Assembly: GCF_910594005.1 (NCBI RefSeq)
Contig: NC_057835.1
Span: 46,338,001 to 46,402,000 of the forward strand
Origin: Cervus elaphus
Taxonomy: Eukaryota; Chordata; Mammalia; Artiodactyla; Cervidae
Length of the DNA: 64,000 bases
Direction: 5' to 3'
A program made the position numbers and the translations under genes. The first letter of the stretch is position 1. Each line of letters starts with the position of its first letter. Under the pieces are notes generated by a model. The model made no database searches. It was given only the letters and a program-made list of their open reading frames with translations, and was not told where the DNA came from. This document shows positions 36,542-47,444 of the stretch, one piece after another.

Positions 36542-37184
36542 ATGGTTACTAACTAGGAAGTTATCTGGACTTTAAAAAATCAACCTCCTGCTGATGAGGA
36601 TGTTGGAAAATTCTATGCGGGTGGTGTATGGCGAGCTCCACGTACCTGGCTTTTACTTTTGTTAAATGAGAGAATAAAGCAGCCAATTGTAAACTGTCCT
36701 ATTCCTAGGTGATCAGGACTTGCTAAAAAAATAAAAAAGACAACCAAAGCCATTGATTGAATTATGCAAGAGAGTTTTACTTAGGATTAGTAGCCCACAT
36801 GAAGTGGAGATAGGAAAACTGACCTAAGAATTGTGTGATGCTAAGATTAAGATTTCCAGAAAGGAACATTTTAATTAAGACTAGAGATGATAATAGGGTT
36901 ATATTAAATGGTGATTGGAAGTAGTTAAGGTTTGGTGAGAAAGGTTTAGCTATGTGTATTTCTTTGAAAATCTTCTTCCACTTCATATTTCTAAGTCATT
37001 GTGTATTAAAGCATCAAAGCCTAAACATTAAAAGTTGAATTTTTTTTAAGTGAAAAAACATGCCACTGAGTCACCCAATGCTACCACATACTAACTGCAT
37101 GAAAAATATTCTACAGAGATTAAAAACCCTTTTGAATGTTAATTTACAAACATGTATCAGTGGCAAATACCATGAGCTATAAAC
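36542..37184. other. Intergenic, nothing recognised
   Basis: AT-rich, without identified element. Confidence 0.5.
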
Positions 37185-37230
37185 TGACCAGACAAGAATA
37201 ATGGAGTGGGTTGCCATTTCCCTCTCCAGG
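37185..37230 (-). mobile_element. Bov-A SINE fragment
   Basis: CAGACAAGAATAATGGAGTG, GGTTGCCATTTCCCTCTCC: a 45-bp body piece with both ends missing. Confidence 0.75.
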
Positions 37231-37375
37231 TTTTTAGTGATATATGCTGATAAATAACCATATCAGTAATTTACAAATGGTGTTTTGGTGGTTCTGTGTT
37301 TATACCTACAGGTGGCAAAATATGTAGACTATCACCCTTTTCCAATCTTTATCAATCCATCAATCTATTGGTTTG

Positions 37376-37376
<1 letters not shown>

Positions 37377-37406
<30 letters not shown>

Positions 37407-37408
37407 AA
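37377..37408. repeat. (TA)n microsatellite
   Basis: An ATATACATATATAT tract of about 30 bp. Confidence 0.9.
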
Positions 37409-37498
37409 TTGATATAAAATATTTCTATATTTTTAAACGTGCAGTCATATTATGTGTTCTGTTTTACAATCTGCCCTTGTTTTATTTAACAATATAGT

Positions 37499-37705
37499 GA
37501 CTCAGTGGTAAAGAATCCACCTGCCAATGCAGGAGATAGACCCAGGTTTGAACCCTGGGTCCAGAAGATCTCCTAGAGAAGGAAATGGCAACCCAATCCA
37601 ATATCCTTGCCTGGAGAATCCTATGGACAGAAGAGCCTTGTGAGCAACAGTCCATGGGGTTGCAAAAGAGTCAGACGCAACTTTGTGACTAAACAACAAT
37701 AAACA
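37499..37705 (+). mobile_element. Bov-tA SINE, head slightly truncated
   Basis: TGACTCAGTGGTAAAGAATC, GGTTTGAACCCTGGG, GCAACCCAATCCAATATCC, AAAGAGTCAGACGCAACTTT. Confidence 0.92.
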
Positions 37706-37849
37706 TCTTTTTATGTTAATAAACATGTGGGTCTACATCGTCTTAACAACCGAATTGTTTTTGATTGTGTGCTTGGCCAAACTTTCTCCACTTCCAAAAA
37801 CATTAAACTATCCATCCACCCTGCTTTCTGTTTAAGCTTATCTCAAGCA

Positions 37850-38050
37850 CAGTAGTCAGCAAACTTTTTCTATAAAGGGTCAGATAGTAAATACTTTTGA
37901 TTTTGTGAGCCATACAGAAGGTCTCTACCACAACTACTCAACTCTGCCATTGTAGTGGGAGAGCAGACACTGACAATACTTAAAACTAATGAGTATAGCT
38001 ATGTTCCACTGAAATTTTATTTGTGCACACTGCAATCTGATTTCACATAA
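37850..38050 (+). mobile_element. hAT-type MER DNA transposon remnant
   Basis: GTAGTCAGCAAACTTTTTCT, AGGGTCAGATAGTAAATAC, GTGAGCCATACAGAAGGTCT, CAACTACTCAACTCTGCCAT and TCCACTGAAATTTTATTTGTG match a common non-autonomous hAT-Charlie MER family in order. I do not trust my recall of the exact family name. Confidence 0.7.
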
Positions 38051-38342
38051 TTGTATATGTCCCCTCCCCCAAATAGTTTTCAACCATTCAGAAATGTAAA
38101 ACCATCCTGCCTCCTCTTAGTCTGCCAGTTCTACAGAAACAGGTGGCACGTCAGCTCTGGGCCGCAGGTGCCTTCCTTCGCAGGTTTCGTCCCCTGCCAT
38201 GAAGTATATCAGTGTCACACCAAAATTTCTTTCAGTTAGATACTAGCCTTCTTTGAAAGTGTTCTCTTGATGGTACCGAGAATCCCTAAGGAATAAAGCG
38301 AAACCACCATACCTCTGACTTAGCTGCCTGTTTCTGTCCAAA

Positions 38343-38532
38343 GGGCTTCCCTGGTGGCTTAGATGGTAAAGAATCCTCCTGTAATGTGGGAGACCTGGGT
38401 TTGATCCCCAGGTTGGGAAGATCCCCTGGAGAAGGGAATGGCTACCTGCTTCAGTATTCTGGCCTGGAGAATTCCATGGACCGTACAGTCCATGGGGTCG
38501 CAAAGAATTGGACACGACTGAGTGACTTTGAC
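38343..38532 (+). mobile_element. Bov-tA SINE with near-exact TSD
   Basis: GGGCTTCCCTGGTGGCTTAG through AATTGGACACGACTGAGTGA. Flanked by TTCTGTCCAAA (38332-38342) and TTCTGTGCAAA (38533-38543), one mismatch. Confidence 0.95.
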
Positions 38533-38859
38533 TTCTGTGCAAAATCTAAAGTCATAAAATTCTGAGGTAAGATGAACACCTTCATTTCTATTTCAGAATA
38601 ACAACTATTTCACTTTCTCCAGAAACTGTTCATTGAATGTAGTAATATATTTTATAAATTCTCTTTCTTTCCTTGTAAAAGTTTCCCATTGCTTTATAGA
38701 TTTACTGAGACAAAATTGACTTGATAGTGAAGATCTTATGTGCGTGTTGTCCGGTGGAAGCCATACTCCATTATATATGCTTCTTTTTTATAATTTGTTT
38801 TTTAATTGACTGCCACAAAGAAATACTGCATATTAGTAATGACCACATATTTAGAAATG

Positions 38860-40075
38860 TTTTGTTTGCCATGTACTCTCTCAAGGACCTAATACAAACA
38901 TTATCTCATTTAATCACCATAGAAACCTTTGTGTAGTAGGTGTTTATGTCATTTCACAGATTTAAAAAATATGGGTCACCCATTTCTCCAAAGAAAACAC
39001 ACAGATGGCTAACAAGCACATGAAAAGATATTCAACATTACTAACTGTTAGAGAAATGCAAATCAAAACTATAATGAAAAAAACTATAATGAGATTTCAC
39101 CTCATACCAGTCAAAATGGCTATCAAAAACAGTCCTCAAACAATAAATGCTGGAGAGGTGTGGAGAGAAGGGACCCCTCCTACACTGTTGGTGGCAATGT
39201 GTTAATAAATTGGTACAGCTACTATGGAGAACAGTATGGAGGTTCCTTGAAAAACTAAAAATAGAGATATCATATGACCCTGCAATCCCACTCCTGGACG
39301 TATATCTGGGAAAAAACAAAACAAAAAACCTTGTTTGAAAGGATACATGCACCCCAATGTTAATTGCAGCACTATTTACAATAGCCAATACATGGAAGCA
39401 ACCTAAATGTCCATCGACAGAGGAATGGATAAAGAAGATGTGGTACATATATACAATGGAATATTACTCAGCTATTAGAATGAAATAAAGTCATTTGCAG
39501 CAACATTGATGGACCTAGAAATTGTCATCCTGAATGAAGGAAGTCAGGGAAAGAGAAATATCCTATGACATGGCTTATATTCTGAAATCTTAAAAAAAAA
39601 AAAATTGATACAAATGAACTTATTTGCAAAACAGAAATAGACTCGAAGACCCAAAGAAAGAACTCATGGTTACCATAGGGGAAGGAAAGGGAGAAGGGAT
39701 AGTTAGGGAGTTTGGGATGAACATGTACACACTGCTATATTTAAAATGGATAACCAAAAAATAAATAAATAAATAAAATGGATAACCAACAAGGACCTAC
39801 TACTATATAGCATGGGGAACGCTGCTCAATGTGATATGGCAGCTAGGATGGGAGGGGAGTTTAGGGGAGAATGGATGCATGTATATGTATGGCTAAGTCC
39901 CTCTGCTGTCCACCTGAAACTATCACAACATTGTTAGTTGGCCATACTCCAATATAAAACAAAAAGTTAAAAACAACAGCAACGAAAACTATGGGTCAGA
40001 AAGGTAAATAACCTGTCAGCTAGCACGTGCAAGATCAGAACTTAAATCTAGTTTTGTGAGTCTTTAAAGCCATGA
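38860..40075 (-). repeat. MIR SINE split by an L1 insertion
   Basis: The left part (about 38860-38978) reads ATTATCTCATTTAATCACCA ... TGTAGTAGGTGTTTATGTCA, the antisense MIR core. The right part (about 39999-40075) continues GAAAGGTAAATAACCTGTCAG ... GATCAGAACTTAAATC, the antisense MIR head. The L1 between them explains the gap. Confidence 0.75.
38979..39989 (+). mobile_element. 5'-truncated L1 (ORF2 end and 3' UTR)
   Basis: Degraded ORF2 C-terminal segment (AAATGGCTATCAAAAACAGT, GGAGAGGTGTGGAGAGAAGG, CAATGGAATATTACTCAGC), then a 3' UTR with CTATTTAAAATGGATAACCA and a decayed A-rich tail. The exact TSD TATGGGTCA lies at 38970-38978 and 39990-39998. An internal (TAAA)n at 39757-39780 is followed by a repeat of ATGGATAACCAA. 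Confidence 0.9.
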
Positions 40076-40399
40076 ATGCCCTTGAGCAGTGCTAGCCTGC
40101 ATCCTTACAGTTTATTTGCCACCCTGATGAAGTATAATTTTTGATACAAATAAATAAAAATTATTTTAAATATTAAGCCCAACAAACTGAATATTCAAAA
40201 AGCCTCTCCCTGAAAAGTCGTATGTTTCTGTTTTACAATAAATATATAAAAACTTTTAAACATTTATTTTATTATCTTACCTGTTTGGTAGATTTTAAAA
40301 TGTAAATGTATAGATCATTTTTTAACATGGTCAAATAGATCATTTCTGTTTTCTTTATGGTTTCTACCTTCCCCAACTCAAATTTATTAAAATAGTCTC

Positions 40400-40527
40400 C
40401 TGGGACTTCCCTGGTGATCCAGTGGTTAAGACTCCACACTCTCAGTGCCGGGTGCATAGGTTCAATCCCTGGTCAGGGAACTAGGATCCTGAATTGCCCT
40501 GAAGCACAGCTAAAGGAAAAAAATAAG
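40400..40527 (+). mobile_element. CHR-family SINE, short type
   Basis: GGGACTTCCCTGGTGATCCA, GGTTCAATCCCTGGTCAGGG, AACTAGGATCCTGAATTGC and an A-rich tail AAAGGAAAAAAATAAG. One of the few CHR copies on the + strand here. Confidence 0.88.
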
Positions 40528-41347
40528 ACTCCTATTTTCCTTTCAATGTTTTTCAAAAAGTAAACCAATCTCCAAGCCGTTTATAAGATTGCTTAGAGAG
40601 TTATTTAGAAGAAATCTATGTCAAAGGATCAAATTTAGTATGCTTTTGCCTTTATTTCAGTCCCAATAATTTAGATAATTTTACAGTGACAGTCTTTTCC
40701 CCATTACAAGTCTTGATACCTGAATTTATTAGCTCAAATTTTTAACTTCACTTTTGAACAGATTCAATTACCTTTGAAACTATGTTTCATGCTTATCAGT
40801 TGCAGAGAAACCCATGAACTGTGAAAGAGAGCTCCTTTTCCTAGAGATTAAGCTTAGATTACTATCTAAATTCTTAGCTCATATCTTAAATGATTTCTTA
40901 AATATTCTTATTAATTCCCCATAAGAGACTAAACTTAATTCAGAAATTGTATCACTTCTCTGACAATGATGATCCATATGTTGTGAAGGAACTGGCTAAA
41001 ATTAGTTCTTTAGGTATTACTGTAATTGAAATTTATAATCACCAAGTGAGCTTTTTTGGTTTGTAGCTAGGAGCTGGCCATTAGGACTTCATAGTATCTT
41101 TTTTTTTTTCCTTCTTTAAATATTTCTTGATTCCACACAGATCCTCTGATTCCACAGCCTTCCTTGTCTCAAGGTGGAATACTACTGAATAATGCATACA
41201 TTTAATTTTACTTATATTTCTCATGTGTTTTTATGACTAGAAGTACAAAACTGTAAGATTTTAAAGTAAGTGAGAAAGAGGCAGTATATGTAACTATAAC
41301 TGATAGAGTTTATGGATTTTGTGGGGAAAAGTATACATTATATATAT
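40528..41347. other. Intergenic, nothing recognised
   Basis: AT-rich; ends in a (TA)n tract at 41341-41357. Confidence 0.5.
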
Positions 41348-41362
41348 ATATATATATAGTTA

Positions 41363-41877
41363 TGACAAACCTAGACAGTGTATTAAAAAGCAGAGACATC
41401 ACTTTGCCAACAAAGGTCTGTATAGTCAAAGCTATGGTTTTTCCAGTAGTCATGTACAGATGTGTGAGTTGGATCATAAAGAAAGCTGAGCGCCAAAGAC
41501 TTGGATGTTTTCAAATCGTGGTGCTGGAGAAGACTCTTAAGTGTCCCCTGGACTTTAAGGATATCAAACCAGTCAATCCTAAAGGAAATCAACCCTAAAC
41601 ATTCGCTGGAAGGACTGATGCTGAAGCTGACGCTCCACTATTTCGGCCACCTGATGTGAAGAGTCAACTCATTGGAAAAGACCCTGATTCTGGGGAAGAT
41701 TGAAGGCAGGAGAAGAGGACGACAGAGGACGAGATGGTTGAATGGCATCACCAACTCAATGGACATGAGTTTGAGCAAGCTCCGGGAGATGGTGAAGGAC
41801 AGGGAAGCCTGGCATGCTGCAGTCCATGGGGCTGCAAAGAGTCAGACACAAGTTAGCAACTGGACTGAATTGAACTG
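41363..41877 (+). mobile_element. BovB (RTE) LINE 3' fragment with TSD
   Basis: Starts in the C-terminal coding part of the BovB reverse transcriptase (TATGACAAACCTAGACAGTG) and ends with the BovB 3' terminus (AGTCAGACACAAGTTAGCAA ... GAATTGAACTG). Flanked by the same 15 bp ending in ATAGTTA at 41348-41362 and 41878-41892. This is mostly TA repeat, so the TSD is suggestive. Stop codons and frame breaks show it is dead. Confidence 0.9.
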
Positions 41878-41892
41878 ATATATATATAGTTA

Positions 41893-42075
41893 GTTAAGTC
41901 ACTCAGTCGTGTCCAACTCTTTGCGACCCCGTGGACTGTAGCCCACCAGCCTCCTCCGTCCATGGGATTCTCCAGGCAAGAATACTGGAGTGGGTTGCCA
42001 TTTCCTTCTCCAGGGGATCTTCCCTACCCAGGGATCAAACCCAGGTCTCTCACATTGCAGGCAGACGCTACTGGA
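41893..42075 (-). mobile_element. Bov-tA SINE abutting the BovB fragment
   Basis: GTCACTCAGTCGTGTCCAAC, CCAGGCAAGAATACTGGAGT, AACCCAGGTCTCTCAC, GCAGGCAGACGCTA. The head is truncated. Confidence 0.92.
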
Positions 42076-42194
42076 AAGATCATAAAGTTTGAAGTGGTTA
42101 TTCCTGTGTGGTGGGATTAATGTTTATCAGTTTCTTTATACTTACCTTTGTGGTTTCAAACTTTTAACATGAATATTTATTATATTAGAAAATA

Positions 42195-42920
42195 ATTACA
42201 GGGTTACCTGTAATCATTTTATTGTACTTCATAGATACTGCATTTTTTGCTAATTGAAGGTTTGTAGCAACCTTGAGTCAAGCAAGTCTGTCAGCACCAT
42301 TCTTCCAATGGCATTTGGTCACTTCAAGTCTCTGTGTCACATGTGGGTAATTCTTGAAAGAATTCAAACTTTTTCATTATTACTATATTCCTCACAGTGA
42401 TCTGGGATGGTGATGTTTGATGTTATTACTATTACTTACTGAAAGTTTGGATGATGGTTAGCATTTTCTAGCAATAAAGTAGTTTCAAATTAAGGTATGT
42501 AGTACACTACTTTCTGGGCTTCCCAGGTAGTGCAGTGGTGAAGAATCTGTCTGCCAATTCAGGAGTCGCAGGAGACTGGGGTTTCATCCCTGGGTTGGGA
42601 AGATCTCCTGGAGTAGGAAATGGAAAACCACTCCAGTATTCTTGCTTGGGAAATCCCAAGTACAGAGGAGCCAGGTGGGCTACAGTCCACGAGGTCACAG
42701 AGTCAGACACAATTGAGCACACATACACACACACACACTGTTTTTTAAGACATAATGCTATTACACACTTAATAGGCTACAGAATAGTGTAAATATAAGT
42801 TATATATGAACTGGAAAACCACAAAATTTAAATGCCACCCACTTTGTTTCGATATTCATATTTGTTTATTGCATGGTCTGGAACTGAACAAGCAGTATTT
42901 CTGAGATATGCCTATATTTG
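42195..42920 (+). mobile_element. Tigger-type (pogo-like) DNA transposon remnant, split by a SINE
   Basis: The left end CAGGGTTACCTGTAATCATTTTATTG and the right end (reverse complement of GAGATATGCCTATA) resemble the Tigger1 terminal inverted repeat. Internal landmarks are TTGAAGGTTTGTAGCAACC, GTCTCTGTGTCACAT, AATTAAGGTATGTAG and AAGACATAATGCTATTACACAC. The body resumes directly after the Bov-tA at 42516-42740. No transposase frame survives. Confidence 0.72.
42516..42740 (+). mobile_element. Bov-tA SINE inside the Tigger remnant
   Basis: GGGCTTCCCAGGTAGTGCAG, a 12-bp expansion near AGGAGTCGCAGGAGAC, CCAGTATTCTTGCTTGG, AGAGTCAGACACAATTGAGC, then (CA)n. Confidence 0.93.
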
Positions 42921-43387
42921 GGGGAAAAAACAACAACATAGGTCTATTACCTTTTACTTAAACATACAGATATTACTTGGCATAGATAGTACTTGGTATA
43001 ATTCTAAAAACTTTGCTTCTGACTAAAAACATATATGTAAAAAAATACAGCAAAATATAAATAATTACTAAGCCATTGACCTTATTCTATAGCATTGTAG
43101 AAAACAAGGACACAAAGAAAACTCCAAAACGTGGGAACTGAAAGCAGGCAGCTGATGGACCAACGGTGGGAAGACATAAAGATTTTGAGGATTCCTTCAT
43201 ATCCTTTTTCTTCTTTTTTCTTTTTCTGAAGGAATATTTCCTAGAATGAGAGAAAAATCATGAAAAGCAAAAGATTTCTACATTTATTATTTAGAAGATT
43301 AAATGAACTCTTTAATTACAAGCACTGGTGATTATGATTTATCCATTTTGAGCAAACATTATTGAGTAAGGATATGTAGAAATGAAG

Positions 43388-43578
43388 AACGTGTCTGCCA
43401 GTGAAAGAGACATAAGAGACATGGGTTCAGTCCCTGAGTTGGCAAGATCCCCTGGAGAAGGGCATGGCAACCCTCTCCAGTATTCTTGCCTCCAGAATCC
43501 CATGGACAGAGCAACCTGGCAGCCTGCAGTCCATGGGGTCGCACAGAGTCAGACACGACTGAAGTGACTTAGCATACA
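43388..43578 (+). mobile_element. Bov-tA SINE, head truncated
   Basis: GTGTCTGCCAGTGAAAGAGA, CAACCCTCTCCAGTATTCTTG, GTCGCACAGAGTCAGACACG. Confidence 0.9.
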
Positions 43579-43674
43579 TGTACACATATATAGAAAGAGG
43601 CCCTAAAAGGGGCTCAACAAAGCCAATCAAGACCTAAGTGAACAAATACAAAATTCAAACCTTATATTTCATTT

Positions 43675-43790
43675 CTTGACCTTGGTGATAGTTACATGGG
43701 TGTTTCCACTTGGTAAACATCCATCGAACTCTGTATTGGGGTTAAAATGTGTGTGTTTTCCTATATGTGTTACAATTCAATTAAAAATTT
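43675..43790 (+). mobile_element. Old L1 (L1M-like) 3' UTR remnant
   Basis: TTGACCTTGGTGATAGTTACATGGGTG, ATCCATCGAACTCTGTATT, TTACAATTCAATTAAAAA match the classic mammalian L1M 3' terminus. Confidence 0.65.
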
Positions 43791-45519
43791 TCTACTTAAA
43801 ACAAATAAACCAACCAACCAACACTTCGCCATAGCTCTGCTTCTGCCTTTCTGAGGTGCATTACTGTGACCCCCGTGCTCGGCTCCCCAGAACGTTTCCT
43901 CCACACCCCAGCTCTGGGCCCGGCCAGTCACCACCGCCCATTTCCTGGGCTCAGTGATGGTGGGGATGGCAAGCAGGGCCACAGGTGCCCTTCCTAGGCC
44001 GCTCTCTGCAAGTTAGGGGATTGTTTTAAAATATGGAGATAGGGTTGGTATATTTTAATATTTCCCTAGATTTTAAAAATTTATTCAGTCTTTTAAGGAT
44101 TGGTCTATGTACAAATTTAGCCAGTCTGAGTCAGAACATCATTCCTCACTTTCTCATTCCCTCCTTTTCTCAGTCCTCTGTGGGGTGCAAAGGAAAGCCT
44201 TTCATATCCTCACGTTATCAGCGTCTTTTCTTGGTTAAAATGTTAGGTTATTTATTTAACCTGAGAAAAAAGGAAAAGGTCCTCCACGATACCTTTTACT
44301 TTATGGGATCCATGTGACACAGGAGTCTTGGACTTCTACAATGCAAAAAAAGGGCAAGACTAAAAAAAGAACACTTTTTTTTCTACTCCTGCATTATCAA
44401 GCACTCAAATAACAAACACTATTAGCTATATGTCATCTGTGTTTGTAGGATCATTTGCCTTAGGCAGAATGAAATTAAATAATAGGTCTGAACCAGTTCT
44501 GAAGCCTTAGTCCCTCCAACCCAGGCTTTAACCTTTCTGAAGCTTTCATTTCTAACCTTTTAATCCTCTTCACCCTGGGAATGATTTATTCGAGGAGCCC
44601 ACTGGTCAGGACCATTCAGCTGTGGCACTACCTTCAGGCCTAGAAATAAACTAATTCGTCTATGTTGTTCTTTTGTGTTTTTCTGGATCCTCTTTATATG
44701 ATCCATACCACATTTAACAATATATGTATCAACCAACACAACACTGTAAAGTAACTATATTCCAATTAATTTTTTATATATGTTTACTGATATATATATA
44801 TACATACATATAGATAGATATATATCAAACAACACATTATTTACTCAGTTCTGATTGCTATAAGCCAGAGGGCTTAAAGGAGAATAAGAAAAGAAAATAA
44901 TAGACACAGTGCTACATGTGTCTAATTTTAGTTATCTCAATTGCATTTAATATTATTTCCTCTACACATAAGCACCCTATCTGATATTGGAAAAAATTTT
45001 TCATACATTTCTTAATCTTCATTCATATTTCCCTTGTTGTGGTACCTTGAATAAATCATGCAATATTTGTTGATATATTGTGTATTTGCTATTTCCAGGG
45101 AAAAGAACATTACATCATCTCTATGAAAAAGAACTGGTTTATTTACGTATTTAAACACCAGAATAGCTGATACATGTAAATAAAAGCAAATTAATAAGTT
45201 GAAATTACTAAAAAAACAAGAATTGGGTTGATTTATATATCAGCCTCTACATTAAACATTGAATCCTATAACCAAATATATGGGTGACTTCCTTCATTTC
45301 TAGTTTTTCTATACACTATACTTCTATAATATCTATACATGAACCCTCCATGGATAAGGGTCCAAAGTAATTGTGTGTAATATAAATGCTCCCCCCAAAT
45401 CATTAGGAATGCATGCTGTAAGCATCATTCAAAGAGTATCAGAAATTATTCCATTCACATAAAACTTCTAAATATAAAAGGTCACCATAAAAAGGCAATG
45501 ATTGCAAATTTATGACATA
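43791..45519. other. Intergenic; no gene supported
   Basis: 43840-44010 is markedly more GC-rich than its surroundings but carries no supportable gene. 44720-44775 (CAACACTGTAAAGTAACTAT, TCCAATTAA) looks like a short L1 3' end. 44795-44830 is a TA/TACA microsatellite. Confidence 0.5.
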
Positions 45520-46215
45520 AAAATTTACTCTTGTTTGTGTGTAAAGAATTCTTTTAAAACCATAAGGAAAATACAAACAGAAAATAGGTATGGGCCATAA
45601 ACTGGCAATTCACAACAAAAGACGAAAAATATAAATGACCAATAAATGTCTGGAAAATATTCAGCTTCATTAGTGGTTGCAGCATTGCCACATAACAATA
45701 GGATGCATTTTTCATGTAAAATCAATGAAATCAAGATTTTTTTTATTAACTAACTACCCATGATATGTAAGGGGCTTCCCTCATGGCTCAGATGGTACAG
45801 AATTTGCCTGCAAGGCAGGAGACCCAGATTTGATCCTTGGGTTGGGAAGATCTCCTGGAGAAGGAAATGGCAGCCCACTCCAGTATTCTTGCCTGGAGAA
45901 TCCCATGGGCAGAGGAGCCTGGCAGGCTACAGTCCATGGGGTCCAAAGAGTCAGACACAACTGAGTGACTAACATATGATGTCTAGGATGCTGGGAAATG
46001 AGCACTCCTATATACTGTTAATGTAAGTAAAATGCTGGAAACTGTCAGGAAAACAATTTGACCATGTGCATTGAATTCATACCTTTGACCAAGTGATGAA
46101 GCTTCTAGGAATCTCTTCTAAATTATCATAGATTAATTCAAGGATGTATGTACAGATAGAGATCGCAGTATTGTAGACAGTTGTGAAAAATAAAAACAAC
46201 CTCAATGTCCAACAA
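45520..46215 (+). mobile_element. L1M ORF2-end remnant, split by a Bov-tA
   Basis: The left part (to about 45770) and right part (from about 45973) follow the L1M ORF2 end: GATGCTGGGAAATGAGCACTC, AAACAATTTGACCATGTGC, AGTGATGAAGCTTCTAGGAA, ACAACCTCAATGTCCAACA. Confidence 0.7.
45773..45972 (+). mobile_element. Bov-tA SINE inside the L1M remnant
   Basis: GGGCTTCCCTCATGGCTCAG, CACTCCAGTATTCTTGCCTG, AAAGAGTCAGACACAACTGA. Confidence 0.94.
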
Positions 46216-46239
46216 TTGCAAATAAAGAAAACTCGGGCT

Positions 46240-46335
46240 AAGAAAGTATTTAAGCAAAATTTCCAAACTCACAGGAAATAAAGTGCAGGGCTGAACTCAA
46301 ACACAGGTCTATCTGCCTCTAGCTCCCCACCCTGA
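46240..46335 (-). repeat. MIR-like remnant
   Basis: AAACTCACAGGAAATAAAGTGCAGGGCTGAACTCAAACACAGGTC fits the antisense MIR head. Short and old. Confidence 0.5.
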
Positions 46336-46371
46336 TGTTCCTCAAGCTTGTGGTTTCCCTGAAACTTTCTT

Positions 46372-46467
46372 TTTTTTTTCTTTCCATTTATTTTTATTAG
46401 TTGGAGGCTAATTACTTTACAATATTGCAGTGGTTTTTGCCATACATTGACATGAATCAGCCATGGA
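46372..46467 (-). mobile_element. L1 insertion of only ~96 bp with exact 15-bp TSD
   Basis: Poly(T), then TTATTTTTATTAGTTGGAGG ... CATGAATCAGCCATGG, the antisense ruminant L1 3' end. CCCTGAAACTTTCTT flanks it at 46357-46371 and 46468-46482, so this is a complete but extremely 5'-truncated insertion. Confidence 0.93.
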
Positions 46468-46482
46468 CCCTGAAACTTTCTT

Positions 46483-47154
46483 GAGGTGTCTCTCAGATTC
46501 TGGCATTTCTATTTTTTCTGAGCTCAGGATTAGATAGTGGTTTCCTGCCTCTCCTGTGGCCCAGCCTCAGTGCTCTGGGGTCCAAGTAAGATTTCTTGGG
46601 GTGGGTGTGGGAGGGACGCAGAGTGGAATAATGCTGCTACTTTGACACCCTCCATCACATTGGGTTGAGTCCCATTCTGCACCAGTATGAGAGGCAGAGG
46701 GAACCTCTGTCTCCTCAGACCATGCGGCGGCTGAGTCCCAGTGCTGGCAGGCTGGCAGGAAGACACCCTAACCCAGGACTGTGTCATCAAGATGGCACAC
46801 CTCAGCACATTTACTGCTTTTAGATTGCGATTATCACTCCCCTGCCCCAGGAACCAAGAGCCCCTGCCAGCCTGCCCTGTCCCTCTTTTCTGTTTTATTA
46901 ACAACAGTGTTTTCTCACTGCAGAAGCAGTACTTCTAAAAGCCTCTACTGTAGTTCCTTTGACAAACACCCTGACAAGGAAAGACCATGGCTAAGGTGCT
47001 TCTCACAGTCAAGAATGCACAGGCGGAACTGTCATCTCTAAGTTGGATTTCTGGGTTCCTCAATACCTGAATCAGCTGTTGTAACTGAAAATGCCAAATG
47101 TCTTATTTTCCCTGCCCTGATTTAAATGCCAACTAAATTTAATTATCGTAAGCC
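46483..47154. other. Intergenic, nothing recognised
   Basis: 46540-46900 is GC-richer. Open frames on both strands overlap one another, lack splice or family support, and are treated as chance. Confidence 0.5.
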
Positions 47155-47345
47155 AGTGATTTTCAAAGATGGCAAGATCACCTGAAACTTGTTAGATATG
47201 CAGATTCTTGGGCCCTACTCAGAACCCACTGGGTCCTCTGGAGGGAGTGAGTACAGGAGGGTGGGGTGCCTAAATACAGGTGGTAACAGACCCTCCAGCG
47301 GATTCTGATTTCCTCAGGTCAGAACCATTGCTCAAAGCTTCCACC
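47155..47345 (+). mobile_element. MER5A-like hAT DNA transposon
   Basis: GCCAGTGATTTTCAAAGATG, GATCACCTGAAACTTGTTAG, GATTCTTGGGCCCTACTCAG and TCAGAACCATTGCTCAAAG give both ends of a MER5A-type element in order. Confidence 0.75.
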
Positions 47346-47444
47346 CCTTCCATTCCTCACACCGCTGGACAACTTTAATCACCCCATTCTATGTGGCTCC
47401 ACTGCGTTGTTATATTACGTTATGATATTCAGCTGTGAGTCTGC

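Noticed and set aside
39041..39448. 135-residue open frame on the minus strand
   Set aside because: Antisense shadow of a degenerate L1 ORF2/3' UTR. The similar frame at 58269-58571 has the same cause.
43770..44010. GC-rich patch with a 70-residue minus-strand frame
   Set aside because: No similarity to a family I recognise; too short and unsupported to call a gene or a processed pseudogene.
46530..46904. 124-residue minus-strand frame in a GC-richer patch
   Set aside because: No recognisable domain, no splice or promoter context, and overlapping frames on the other strand of similar length. Probably a chance effect of base composition.
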